Source: Risungbinella massiliensis (GTDB lineage: Bacteria; Bacillota; Bacilli; Thermoactinomycetales; Thermoactinomycetaceae). Taken from it: a stretch of 64,000 bases of DNA. Under the pieces are notes generated by a model. It did not search any database and had not been told where the DNA came from. It saw only the letters and a program-made list of their open reading frames with translations. The DNA is taken from positions 1,400,816 through 1,464,815 of the forward strand of contig NZ_LN812102.1 of NCBI RefSeq assembly GCF_000942395.1, given 5' to 3'. Shown piece after piece: positions 43,167 through 51,749 of this stretch (positions are counted from its first letter, which is position 1; every line of letters begins with the position of its first letter). The translations under genes were made by a program, and so were the position numbers.

Positions 43167-44669
43167 TTAATCATACGTAGCAAACCAGTTCCCTTTCATT
43201 TGTACGATACGGTGAGCCTGTTCATCATAAAAAGAGACACCAGACAAGCGTAGACTCTGGAAAAAAGCATCCTGCTTACATATTGGGAAATTTCCTTTTA
43301 GCCAACCTCGACTCTCACTCTCATATGCAACCATCCACCAAAGATCATACCCTTTACTTACTTGTGCGGGAGTGTTCCATCCACCTCGATCTAAATCTGG
43401 AAGCAGCCCCATACTCCATAGATCAAGTGATAGAAGGACCAACAATGGGTTTTTCTCTTGAGAAAGCAGGTTACTCAGTGAGGTAGGAAGGACTTCGCTT
43501 CGATGTTTAAAAAAATAGAGTAGCCAGAGCGATTCTAAGTGTTTACCACTTTGAAGGAAAGAACTACATAAAGTGTGGAGTCTAGCTAGAATCTCTTCCT
43601 GTTCTGCTGCCTTCCAAGTGGGAGAGATCTTTAACATTTGATTAGTTGCCAAAGAAATGGTACGGCCATCTGATCTCATCGCATAAAAGAGAAACTTTTC
43701 ATACAATGTGAGATTTGGAATATTAGATACACTAGCTAATTGCGAGATAACATATCTCAATACAGAGTCTTCTGGAAACTCTTTTGCGAATCGAACTGCT
43801 TTCTCTAAATAAGTAGAGAATCGAGAGTTGAATCTCTGATCTAACTCAGCTGGAAGCATTAGCTCTACCTTCCATACCGGCTGGGTAAGTTCTGGTGTTA
43901 GACCAACTCTCGTTTTATATGGATTTAAACGGAGCTTCCATCCATCCAATATCTGACTCAACTTTTGAAGAAGCAATTCTCCTTCTTCCACTTTTTCTAC
44001 ATAAAACCGATAGTCATCGAGAAATCGACTACCATGGATCGTAGGGTACTGTTCTTGCAATTGAAAGTCAATTTCCTGTGCTACTACTTCTGATATCCAA
44101 AAAGAGAGATCTGGTCCAACTGGAATCCCCATCGTCTGCCCTTCTTGCATATTCCGAACCAATGCATCCACTTGATTTCCCCAAAGTTTTCGACTTCTAC
44201 GATTGGCTCTCGCATATTCTTTACCATGAATGGCCCAAGGGATGGAGTGAGTATAGAGAGATGCATAGTAACCAGCTAGATCTGTCTGGACATAGTAAGG
44301 TTTGGTTAACGAATCTTGAAACCGGGATTCATGTACCTCAGTGAAGGAATGAGTGGGACTAATGGCACGATTTCGATTAGAAGAGAAATATGGAGCACTT
44401 AGACTGAAACTTGATTTCTGCGTCAAAGTTTCAATAGAAGGGAACCGTTGAACAATCTCTTTGGTTAAAAGAAGATAGTACAGGGGATGTGGAATTTTGA
44501 GCCATCTACGGTTTTTCCCTTTCTTTGGTATGGTAAAAGCCAAAGGTTGGCTCGCTCGCCTTTTTCCTGAAACCTTGAGACTAGCATGTTGTTTTGCAAA
44601 ACTACTACTATCCCATACTGGTGGAAGTTCTGCTGGAAAATAACCATTTGCTAAAATGATTTGGATCAT
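43167..44669 (-). CDS. Reverse transcriptase of the Abi/DRT (unknown-group) type
   Basis: A 500-aa protein with RT motifs: catalytic Asp in VQTDLAGYYASLYTHSIPWA (D130), QTMGIPVGPDLSFWISE (178-194, the QG motif), active-site FLDDYRF (D218, D219, in place of YxDD), and GWKLRLNPYKTRV (243-255). After the palm comes a helical region to residue 500 (about 270-430 looks repeat-like), as in AbiA/AbiK/DRT proteins, not a maturase or a retron. No group II intron RNA, IS or prophage surrounds it. The start used is ATG 44669 behind GAGGGGAG; a TTG at 44690 lacks a site. Likely anti-phage defence, by family only. Confidence 0.82.
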   Translation of the reverse strand: MIQIILANGYFPAELPPVWDSSSFAKQHASLKVSGKRRASQPLAFTIPKKGKNRRWLKIPHPLYYLLLTKEIVQRFPSIETLTQKSSFSLSAPYFSSNRNRAISPTHSFTEVHESRFQDSLTKPYYVQTDLAGYYASLYTHSIPWAIHGKEYARANRRSRKLWGNQVDALVRNMQEGQTMGIPVGPDLSFWISEVVAQEIDFQLQEQYPTIHGSRFLDDYRFYVEKVEEGELLLQKLSQILDGWKLRLNPYKTRVGLTPELTQPVWKVELMLPAELDQRFNSRFSTYLEKAVRFAKEFPEDSVLRYVISQLASVSNIPNLTLYEKFLFYAMRSDGRTISLATNQMLKISPTWKAAEQEEILARLHTLCSSFLQSGKHLESLWLLYFFKHRSEVLPTSLSNLLSQEKNPLLVLLSLDLWSMGLLPDLDRGGWNTPAQVSKGYDLWWMVAYESESRGWLKGNFPICKQDAFFQSLRLSGVSFYDEQAHRIVQMKGNWFATYD

Positions 44670-44836
44670 GAAATGACTCACTCCCCTCAAATCTTGTCCT
44701 TTTTGCTATATATTCTTTTCTCCACTTGTCTCTTCTTCCCTTGTTCTCCATAATTGTTTTATAAGCTATAAATACATTCCTTATAAACTCCTCGCACAGA
44801 ATTCTTTTATCCTTTCTACAACCAAAGGAGACTAGC

Positions 44837-46228
44837 ATGAAGGGAAAAATACTAGGCGGCCGTTATCTGATAAAACGACCTCTCGGACAAGGAGCCATGG
44901 CGGTAGTATATGAGGCAGAGGATTCTCATCTGCAACGATCCGTAGCTGTCAAAGTGATGCGCCCTGAATTTGCAACCAATGAACATCTATTAAATCGGTT
45001 CATCATAGAGGCACAAGCTACTGCAAAACTTTCTCACGAGAATATTGTTCAACTCTTTAATATGGGGATGGATGGGGGATATTATTATCTCGTAATTGAA
45101 CACGTAAAAGGAAAAACACTGAAGCAACATATCGCAGATCTTGGAGCTCTCACCGCAGAAGAGTCCATCGAAATCGCCATCCAAATGTGTGATGCGCTCA
45201 TCCATGCTCATGATAATGGAATTCTCCATCGTGATATTAAGCCACAAAACATCCTATGGTATGACTATGGCAAAGTCAAAGTAGCAGATTTTGGATTGGC
45301 TCGTTTTTCGTCCCAGGCTTCAATGCATACAGAGCCTGGAGCAATTATGGGCTCTGTCCTCTACCTCTCTCCTGAACAATTGGAGGGAAAAGATCTCTTT
45401 GATTCCTCTGATCTCTATCCAGTAGGTGTCATATTATATGAATGCTTGATAGGACAACCTCCGTTCACTGGTGAAAACGGGTTAGAAGTAGCTCTAGCAC
45501 ACCTGCAAAAACCGATGCCATCGGTACTCGATATCCGACCAGATCTACCTCCAGAGCTTGAAATACTGATTCAAAAAGCGACTACCAAAGATCCTACTGA
45601 ACGATATTTAAGTGCACGTGCTCTAAAAGGAGCTCTTCTCGAAGTACGTAGACTACTCCGAGAAATGGAAGAAAAGAAACGAATCATTACACCACCACCA
45701 GCTCGATTAAAAGTAAAACGTAGGAAGAGACGAAAAGTATTGCTACCACTAGTTCTCCTCCCGATTCTAGTAGGATCTGGAATCTGGTACTGGCAATATA
45801 CAGCCAAAGAAAACGAGACACCAATTCAGCCAATCATTGAAACAACCACTACTAAACCACCGAATTCAACCGAGACAGAGACTCGAGATCCCAATCCATC
45901 CGCTGGATCTGTTATCTCAGAAGTTACTCAGAAAAAAGAGAAACCTCAAGAGAAGTCTTCAGAAAAAACTCCCACTCCAGAAAAACCATCCATTCTCTAC
46001 TATGTCTATGCTGGTTCTTTCCAAGCAAAAGCCAATGCAGAACAGCATGCTCGTGAGGTAAAGAGTAAAACGGGTATCTCAGCAAAAGTGGTCAAGGCGG
46101 TCGTAAACGGCAAAACAATGTATCGAGTAGAAACCGGCTCTTTTGAAGATGAGAAACAAGCCGATTCTCAAGTCACCAAACTAAAAAAAGCCGATTTCTC
46201 AGCCTTTAAAACTCCTGTTCAAAAATAA
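44837..46228 (+). CDS. Membrane Ser/Thr protein kinase with C-terminal SPOR domain
   Basis: A 463-aa Hanks-type kinase: glycine loop LGQGAMAVVYEA, K39 in VAVKV, HRDIKPQN (about 132-139), DFGLARF (about 150) and SPEQLEG. A basic juxtamembrane segment (KVKRRKRRK) precedes one membrane helix (about 296-314), a Pro/Glu/Thr linker, and a SPOR domain (about 388-460; YYVYAGSFQAKANAEQHA). PASTA domains, usual in PrkC, are absent; SPOR binds denuded peptidoglycan at septa, so the sensor differs. ATG 44837 follows AAAGGAG. Divergent from the reverse transcriptase. Confidence 0.92.
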   Translation: MKGKILGGRYLIKRPLGQGAMAVVYEAEDSHLQRSVAVKVMRPEFATNEHLLNRFIIEAQATAKLSHENIVQLFNMGMDGGYYYLVIEHVKGKTLKQHIADLGALTAEESIEIAIQMCDALIHAHDNGILHRDIKPQNILWYDYGKVKVADFGLARFSSQASMHTEPGAIMGSVLYLSPEQLEGKDLFDSSDLYPVGVILYECLIGQPPFTGENGLEVALAHLQKPMPSVLDIRPDLPPELEILIQKATTKDPTERYLSARALKGALLEVRRLLREMEEKKRIITPPPARLKVKRRKRRKVLLPLVLLPILVGSGIWYWQYTAKENETPIQPIIETTTTKPPNSTETETRDPNPSAGSVISEVTQKKEKPQEKSSEKTPTPEKPSILYYVYAGSFQAKANAEQHAREVKSKTGISAKVVKAVVNGKTMYRVETGSFEDEKQADSQVTKLKKADFSAFKTPVQK

Positions 46229-46257
46229 AACCGACCAGAGATTTGGTCGGTTTTTTG
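46228..46257 (+). terminator. Terminator of the kinase gene
   Basis: AAACCGACCA / TGGTCGGTTT stem with T-run. Confidence 0.9.
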
Positions 46258-46274
46258 TTATATTTCTCTGCAAT

Positions 46275-46649
46275 CTACAATGCTCCATATGAATTTAAAA
46301 TTGCTTGTACTTCTGACAGCTTTTCTTCCGAACAAAACACTGTCACACTAACATCTTCAGGATGTACAAATTCATGTCCCCCAGATTGTCCACTGGCGTC
46401 AGGATGTGATGCAGCCATAACTCGTTGATCCTGCGTAAAACCTCTTGGACTTCCCATAGAGGTATAAGTTAACGTATTTTTGCCCGTGATAATCCGATCT
46501 TCATAGGCAACACTACTTTCTGGATTCCCCCCCATCATCGGAGAGACACGATCCAGTGACGCTTCATAACCTTTCTCTTGTAATGCTTTCACCACTTCTT
46601 CTGCTCTTTCCATCGTTTGAAAGTATCCAAACAAGAAGCGCTCTTCCAT
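46275..46649 (-). CDS. Unknown 124-aa protein (general-stress-like fold)
   Basis: ATG 46649 follows AGGTGA. The N-terminus FLFGYFQTMERAEEVVKALQEKGYEAS looks like the alpha/beta start of general-stress (DUF1269/YflT-like) proteins, and the C-terminus VSVTVFCSEEKLSEVQAILNSYG has a similar strand-helix shape. The middle is Gly/Ser-rich (MMGGNPESS, DASGQSGGHEF). No catalytic motif or membrane helix. Function unknown. Confidence 0.7.
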   Translation of the reverse strand: MEERFLFGYFQTMERAEEVVKALQEKGYEASLDRVSPMMGGNPESSVAYEDRIITGKNTLTYTSMGSPRGFTQDQRVMAASHPDASGQSGGHEFVHPEDVSVTVFCSEEKLSEVQAILNSYGAL

Positions 46650-46725
46650 CAAATATCACCTCATGGTTGGTTTTTGCGGAAGAAGGTTTTTTTATTCAAT
46701 ACTAGAAGCATTTCATTTTCATAAA

Positions 46726-46753
46726 TAAAAAAGAGAGACCTTAATGTCTCTCC
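46726..46753 (-). terminator. Terminator of first GGGCD gene
   Basis: GAGAGAC / GTCTCTC stem with six T residues on the minus strand. Confidence 0.8.
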
Positions 46754-46769
46754 CCTTACCATCTCTTCT

Positions 46770-46991
46770 TCAATCGCAACCGCCACCACTGTCTCCACCA
46801 GAACTGCTACATCCACTATCTCCGCTAGAATAACTATCTCCACTCCAACTACTATCCGAACCGCTCCAATAGGAGTTATCATCAGAGTTACGTCTTTTAG
46901 ATGATCGTGTCTTGGTTCTAGTAACAGATTGCTTTTGCTTTGTAGATTTATTTTTTTTATTACTTAATAAGTCCTTAAGCCATTTTCTCAT
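46770..46991 (-). CDS. Small Ser/Gly-rich protein ending GGGCD, copy 1
   Basis: A 73-aa product starting at ATG 46991 behind AGGAG. It opens MRKWLKDLLSNKK, goes through a basic stretch (TRTKTRSSKRR), then a Ser/Gly/Trp/Asp tail with two Cys, ending GGDSGGGCD. It is a paralog of the next gene (47213-47440), which has the same opening and the same last residues. There is no signal peptide. I know no function. The fixed C-terminal Cys-Asp suggests that the end is important. Confidence 0.7.
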   Translation of the reverse strand: MRKWLKDLLSNKKNKSTKQKQSVTRTKTRSSKRRNSDDNSYWSGSDSSWSGDSYSSGDSGCSSSGGDSGGGCD

Positions 46992-47166
46992 GAAAATCAC
47001 TCCTAATTTTAAGGGGGCATTTTCATTAGCCCCTTAATAATAATGAGAGCGAAAACATGTAAAGCGTGTACAATGGATAGTGAATATTTCTATCCATCTA
47101 TCTATATAGTAATAACAGATTATTAAAATACATGTATTCAAATATTACATTTATATCTCATAAACT

Positions 47167-47196
47167 TAAAAAGAGAGCCACCGAAGTGTCTCTCTC
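47167..47196 (-). terminator. Terminator of second GGGCD gene
   Basis: GAGAG...CTCTC stem around an ACTTCGGT loop, with a T-run on the minus strand. Confidence 0.75.
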
Positions 47197-47212
47197 CTTA
47201 CAACATCTAGAA

Positions 47213-47440
47213 TTAATCGCAACCGCCACCGCCGCCGCCATCTCCTCCAGAACCGCCGCCGTCCGAGATCCCTCCACCGTCATATCCTCCATAGTATCCA
47301 CTATGATCATAAGGACTACGACCATAAGAACTTCCACTTGAAGAACGACGATTAGAATCAACTGGACGTTGTTTCTTTTCCTTGTTTGAATGTTGCTGTT
47401 GTTTCTTACTATTGAATAAGTCTTTTAACCATTTTTTCAT
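47213..47440 (-). CDS. Small Gly/Tyr-rich protein ending GGGCD, copy 2
   Basis: A 75-aa paralog of 46770-46991: MKKWLKDLFNSKK start, Gln/Lys/Arg middle, then YGGYDGGG repeats and a run of Gly ending GGGCD. One Cys only. ATG 47440 follows GGAG. Both genes have similar terminators and about 220 bases between them, so each is a separate transcription unit. Possible structural or spore-surface role is a guess. Confidence 0.7.
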   Translation of the reverse strand: MKKWLKDLFNSKKQQQHSNKEKKQRPVDSNRRSSSGSSYGRSPYDHSGYYGGYDGGGISDGGGSGGDGGGGGGCD

Positions 47441-47723
47441 AATAATCCACTCCTTATTTATTTATAAGGAGCTATCAGCCGTCTTCTGCCGATAGCCCCT
47501 TACATCGCTTCTAAAAAAGAACAGATGTAAGGAGCTACCGTAGAAGGTGTTGTAAGGTAGTATGAATATTTCTATTCACTGTAGTTAGTTTAATATCCCT
47601 TCACTAAAATAGATATAAGTTATTGTGAATAAAAATAAAATTTTCAAAAGTGTTGTGCAAAAAAGGCACTCCCTCTCATTACTCCTTGATGATATTCCTT
47701 TAAGTTTTTTTATTTTTGTGATT

Positions 47724-48272
47724 TCAAATACTATGTCTATTAGCTTTATAACCAATCAATTTAGCAAATTTGGCAAGTCCACCTAACATAACACGTTGTA
47801 AAAATATAGGTGGACCTTCTAAATAACCATCTATACATTCCCAAAGAAGTCCCAACCATAAAGGGTTGTTAGGGATACCTTTTTTATTCACCTTTCCTTC
47901 CCATTCTAACCTGTGAAGGAGCTCAAACATGGCTTGGTGATGACCTGGTGGAGAAACCTCATGGATCACAACTAATCGTTGTTGGCTTATGTTCCAAAAT
48001 TGATGTACTTGATTTGGATGAACTATGATCCTCTCATTAGGTCCATATATAAACTCTTCTCCGTCGATCCGAAATCGCATTCTCCCTTCCACAATGATAA
48101 AAGTCTCTGTCAAGACTGGATGCCAGTGGGGACCAGACATCCTCCCAGGTTTTGTCCAAATATGTTTTATTATTAGTTTTTGATCGTTGTGGTCATGAAG
48201 AAATGTCACCATACGCCCATCAGAATACTGTAAAACTTGATCTACCATGACCTGATCATTTTGTTCCTCCAT
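47724..48272 (-). CDS. Cupin-domain protein
   Basis: A 182-aa protein with a single cupin barrel: GPHWHPVLTETFIIVEGRMRFRIDG (about 47-71, metal motif H-x-H-x4-E-x6-G) and PNQVHQFWNISQ (about 86-97). The C-terminal 70 residues are helical and hydrophobic (GPPIFLQRVMLGGLAKFAKLIGY). Such proteins bind a metal and a small molecule, or act as isomerases or dioxygenases; none can be chosen here. ATG 48272 follows AGGAGGAGG. Confidence 0.85.
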   Translation of the reverse strand: MEEQNDQVMVDQVLQYSDGRMVTFLHDHNDQKLIIKHIWTKPGRMSGPHWHPVLTETFIIVEGRMRFRIDGEEFIYGPNERIIVHPNQVHQFWNISQQRLVVIHEVSPPGHHQAMFELLHRLEWEGKVNKKGIPNNPLWLGLLWECIDGYLEGPPIFLQRVMLGGLAKFAKLIGYKANRHSI

Positions 48273-48442
48273 CTGTCCTCCTCCTTTTTATTTCTTAAAT
48301 ATTTTCATTCCCTTCTGTATCGATTTCAGACACGAAATATCGTTCGTTTCTGTACTTGTGAAATTCAAATAATTAACCAATAATAACAATATATTTCAGA
48401 GCAACGTAGAAGACTTAGGCATTCAAGCAAAGGAGGACAAGT

Positions 48443-49117
48443 ATGTACCGAAAAGAGCTCTTTGTGTTTGATCAAGATCGACCTATCCCAGCGGTGATCC
48501 GAAATTATGAAAAAAAAGACTTTCCTGCTCTCATCCAAATTCAACAGGAAAGCTTCCCACCACCATTCCCATCTGACTTATGGTGGAATACCAAACAATT
48601 AAATAACCATATCATTTTGTTTCCCGAAGGAGCTTTATGTATAGAGGTTGATGGTGAGGTCGCTGGATCGATGACAGGACTGCTTGTTCAATTCGATCCC
48701 AAACATCCCAACCATACATGGGAAGAGATTACCGATAATGGGTATATCCGAAATCATAATCCCAACGGGAATACCCTCTATGTTGTTGATATTGGAGTTC
48801 GTCCTTCCTATCGAATGTTAGGCTTAGGAAAATGGCTTATGTTATCTATGTATGATGTTGTCATTCACCATAGATTAGAACGATTGTTAGGTGGTGGGAG
48901 AATGCCTGGATATCATAAAAAAGCAAGTGAGATGACACCAGATGAATATCTCAAAGCAGTGGTAAAAGGGGAGCTAAAAGACCCTGTCATCACCTTCTTA
49001 CTCCGTTGTGGACGCACCCCTGTTAAGGTGGTGGCTAATTATTTAGAGGATGAAGAATCATGTGGTTACGGTACACTAATGGAATGGAAAAATCCTTATA
49101 ACTTCTCTACAAACTGA
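48443..49117 (+). CDS. GNAT-family acetyltransferase
   Basis: A 224-aa N-acetyltransferase: IRNYEKKDFPALIQIQQESFPPPFP, LYVVDIGVRPSYRMLGLGKWLMLSMYD (acetyl-CoA loop R-x-x-G-L-G), and a longer C-terminal part with GGGRMPGYHKKASEMTPDEY, the form of GNATs that also occur next to carbon-nitrogen hydrolases. Substrate unknown. ATG 48443 follows AAAGGAGG. Its 3' end overlaps the converging hydrolase gene by 22 bases. Confidence 0.85.
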   Translation: MYRKELFVFDQDRPIPAVIRNYEKKDFPALIQIQQESFPPPFPSDLWWNTKQLNNHIILFPEGALCIEVDGEVAGSMTGLLVQFDPKHPNHTWEEITDNGYIRNHNPNGNTLYVVDIGVRPSYRMLGLGKWLMLSMYDVVIHHRLERLLGGGRMPGYHKKASEMTPDEYLKAVVKGELKDPVITFLLRCGRTPVKVVANYLEDEESCGYGTLMEWKNPYNFSTN

Positions 49118-49863
49118 CGGATTTGCTGATTTACCTTTTGATGAGTTTTGGTTGGAAGTTGATGTTTTACTTGCGATATAAAGGAGAGCGAAGCATTTGG
49201 GAGTTTCGAATGCAGTATCTCTCCATATGGGTGATATGTTTTATCTTCTGTGCCATAGAGTAATAAAATCGGTTGTGTAATCTTAGGTAGCAGTGGAGTG
49301 CAGTTAAAGATAAGACCCTCATGGTAATATTGCGCAACATTTTGGGCATTCGCTTGTTTTGTATCTTGTAATAAATTCCAAAACATCGAGAGATTATTGG
49401 CATTACTCCATGAGATCGAGTAAGAGAGCGTTTGGATTGCCCCCATTTTTGCCATACGCTCTCCAAGCAAAGTCATTTGTTTTAATCTTCCATTCTTCAT
49501 TTCCGAGATTCCACCAAGCAAAACGGCTCCCAATGAACGCTCTGGAGCTTCCAGCATAAAATGAAGAGCGATGGAGGCTCCAAGCGAATATCCACATAAC
49601 ATCACTTTTTCTATTTCTAGATGATCTAAAACAGCAAGTATGTCCCTTACAATCTTAAAATAAGTAAGTGGTTTGGGAGATGGGTCACTCTTTCCATGTC
49701 CTCGAATATCAAACGTTATCACACAAAATTGATTGGATAACTCTTTCATTTGATAGGTAAAGTTTTTACTACTTAGTAGCGGAGGATGAATGAACAAGAT
49801 GGGAGTTCCTTTACCCTTCACTTCATAATGGATAGAAAGTCCTTGAACCTTAATTTTTGGCAT
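49096..49863 (-). CDS. Alpha/beta hydrolase
   Basis: A 255-aa alpha/beta-fold hydrolase: oxyanion region LFIHPPLLSSKNF, FDIRGHGKSD (about 51-60), nucleophile elbow GYSLGAS (S about 92), catalytic Asp in LLYGTEDKTY (about 204) and His in SQVKHQLP (about 232). Substrate unknown. ATG 49863 follows GGGAAGGA. Located 15 bases after the spoVAEb stop, on the same strand, and may be transcribed with it. Confidence 0.88.
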   Translation of the reverse strand: MPKIKVQGLSIHYEVKGKGTPILFIHPPLLSSKNFTYQMKELSNQFCVITFDIRGHGKSDPSPKPLTYFKIVRDILAVLDHLEIEKVMLCGYSLGASIALHFMLEAPERSLGAVLLGGISEMKNGRLKQMTLLGERMAKMGAIQTLSYSISWSNANNLSMFWNLLQDTKQANAQNVAQYYHEGLIFNCTPLLPKITQPILLLYGTEDKTYHPYGEILHSKLPNASLSFISQVKHQLPTKTHQKVNQQIRQFVEKL

Positions 49864-49878
49864 TGTCTGTCCTTCCCA

Positions 49879-50232
49879 TTAACCTTTTGGTTTGACAAAT
49901 AAAGAAGCAAAAAAGGAAAAAACAATTGCGGCCGTGATTCCTGCACTGGTGATTTTAAAAATACCTGTTAGCATCCCGGTCCATCCATCCTTTTTTAACT
50001 CTTCTAATGCGCCATGTACCAAAGAATTTCCAAAGCTAGTAATCGGAACGGATGCCCCGGCACCAGCAAATTCAATCAACGGATCATATAGTCCTACTCC
50101 ATCCACAATGGCACCTAACACTACTAACGTTGCCATTGTATGTGCGGGAGTCAATTTTCCAATGTCAAATAGGAGCTGTCCTATTACACAAATCGCTCCC
50201 CCTACAAGAAACGCCCATACTAACTGCATCAT
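49879..50232 (-). CDS. spoVAE: SpoVAEb-like DPA channel component
   Basis: A 117-aa membrane protein of the SpoVAC/AEb family with four hydrophobic helices and the motifs GGAICVIGQLLFD, TLVVLGAIVDGVGLYDPLIEFAGAGASVPITSFGNSLVHGA. It works with SpoVAC and SpoVAD in moving dipicolinic acid across the inner spore membrane. Start ATG 50232 follows GGAG, just after the spoVAD stop; the longer in-frame start lies inside spoVAD. Confidence 0.93.
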   Translation of the reverse strand: MMQLVWAFLVGGAICVIGQLLFDIGKLTPAHTMATLVVLGAIVDGVGLYDPLIEFAGAGASVPITSFGNSLVHGALEELKKDGWTGMLTGIFKITSAGITAAIVFSFFASLFVKPKG

Positions 50233-50237
50233 GTTTC

Positions 50238-51248
50238 TTACGCTCCATTCTCTATCGAAACTGCATGTGCAATACAAGGAATGCTTTCTCCTTGTTGTAC
50301 TTCGAGTGGGGATAAAAGAGCACCTGTGGCGACGATCAACATTCTCTTGATCTCCCCTTTGCGCATTCGATTAAGCAGATGTCCATATGTCACTACAGCG
50401 GAACAACCACATCCACTTCCTCCTGATTGAACTTCTTGATTTTCATAATCATAAATAAGCATTCCGCAGTCGACATAGTTGGTTTCATGGATTGGAACTT
50501 GATGTTGTTGAAATAGGTCATTGGCAATTCCATAGCCTACCTTTGATAAATCACCTGTCGCAATCACATCATAGTACCCTGGTTCAATATTCAAATCCCG
50601 AAAATGAGCCTGGACCGTGTCAACAGCCGCAGGAGCCATTGCTGCTCCCATATTAAATGGATCAATAATACCCATATCGATCACTCGTCCAATCGTAGCC
50701 GAAGTAACAACAGGACCTTTGCCTTTTTTCGAGATAATCGCAGCACCTGCTCCTGTCACTGTATATTGAGCAGTAGGAGGTTTTTGTGAACCATATTCTG
50801 TAGGATAACGAAATTGTTTCTCCGCAGTTGAATCATGGCTACAAGTACCTGCTAAAACATAATCTGCTCCTCCTGAATCTACTAGCAAAGACGCCAGTGC
50901 TAAGCTTTCCATAGAAGTAGAACAAGCACCAAACACTCCTAGATAGGGCATCGCGAATGTTCGTGCGGCATAACTACTACTAGTAATCTGATTCATCAGA
51001 TCTCCAGCAATCATAAATTGGACTTGCTCTTTGGTAAGGTTTGCTTTTTCAATGGCGATTCTTCCTGCTTCTTCCAAAAGCTCTGTTTCAGCTTTTTCCC
51101 AACTATCTTGACCTAGCATGGAGTCTCCATGAATGATATCAAAATCATTAGCAAGAGGACCTCTTCCCTCAAAAGGCCCGACGACCGTTGCTGTCGAAAG
51201 AATAACTGGTTTATTGGAAAAGACCCAGCTCTGATGCCCTTGTAACAT
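50238..51248 (-). CDS. spoVAD: SpoVAD: DPA-binding component
   Basis: A 336-aa thiolase-fold protein: GHQSWVFSNKPVILSTATVVGPFEGRGPLA, GVFGACSTSMESLALASLLVDSGGADYVLAG, MGAAMAPAAVDTV and SGGSGCGCSAVVTYGHLL. Length and motifs fit SpoVAD, the soluble subunit that binds dipicolinic acid during uptake into the forespore. ATG 51248 follows AGGAGGG. Confidence 0.95.
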   Translation of the reverse strand: MLQGHQSWVFSNKPVILSTATVVGPFEGRGPLANDFDIIHGDSMLGQDSWEKAETELLEEAGRIAIEKANLTKEQVQFMIAGDLMNQITSSSYAARTFAMPYLGVFGACSTSMESLALASLLVDSGGADYVLAGTCSHDSTAEKQFRYPTEYGSQKPPTAQYTVTGAGAAIISKKGKGPVVTSATIGRVIDMGIIDPFNMGAAMAPAAVDTVQAHFRDLNIEPGYYDVIATGDLSKVGYGIANDLFQQHQVPIHETNYVDCGMLIYDYENQEVQSGGSGCGCSAVVTYGHLLNRMRKGEIKRMLIVATGALLSPLEVQQGESIPCIAHAVSIENGA

Positions 51249-51249
51249 C

Positions 51250-51738
51250 TTATGACCCTCCTGGCGTCATGATCGGATTAAACAAAAGATGGAGAAAAGC
51301 GATAATAAAGGCAGCAACGGTACCAAATACGATGACGGAGCCCGCCAATTCAAACATCTTACCTCCAACCCCAAGTACCATTCCTTCACTGCGGTGTTCG
51401 ATAGCAGAAGATGCCATTGAATTAGCAAATCCAGTGACAGGGACGGCAGAACCTGCACCAGCCCATTGTCCGATTTTATCGTAGACACCAAAACAGGTTA
51501 AAATAACCGATAATAAGATTAAAGTTGCCACTGTAGCAGTATTTGCTTTCTCTTTTGGGAAGTGAAGCCATGTTTTATACATCATCTGGATAATTTGCCC
51601 AATGAGACAAATAGTCCCTCCAGCTATAAAAGCACGAATACAATTTGCAAGAACTGGTCTCGGGGGTTCATGTCTTTTAGCTAGTTCTTGATATTGTTGT
51701 TGGACAGGTGTTAGCTTTTTCTTCTGATTGTCTGCCAT
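51250..51738 (-). CDS. spoVAC: SpoVAC: mechanosensitive DPA channel component
   Basis: A 162-aa membrane protein with four helices after a hydrophilic N-terminus (PVQQQYQELAKRHEPPRPVLANCIRAFIAGG), and VYDKIGQWAGAGSAVPVTGFANSMASSAIEHRSEG, homologous to the AEb protein. B. subtilis SpoVAC acts as a mechanosensitive channel for dipicolinic acid. ATG 51738; stop one base before the spoVAD start. Confidence 0.95.
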   Translation of the reverse strand: MADNQKKKLTPVQQQYQELAKRHEPPRPVLANCIRAFIAGGTICLIGQIIQMMYKTWLHFPKEKANTATVATLILLSVILTCFGVYDKIGQWAGAGSAVPVTGFANSMASSAIEHRSEGMVLGVGGKMFELAGSVIVFGTVAAFIIAFLHLLFNPIMTPGGS

Positions 51739-51749
51739 CTACTATCACC

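Noticed and set aside
45571-45807. Minus-strand ORF inside the kinase gene
   Set aside because: Antisense shadow of the Arg-rich juxtamembrane segment; the kinase frame has all the motifs.
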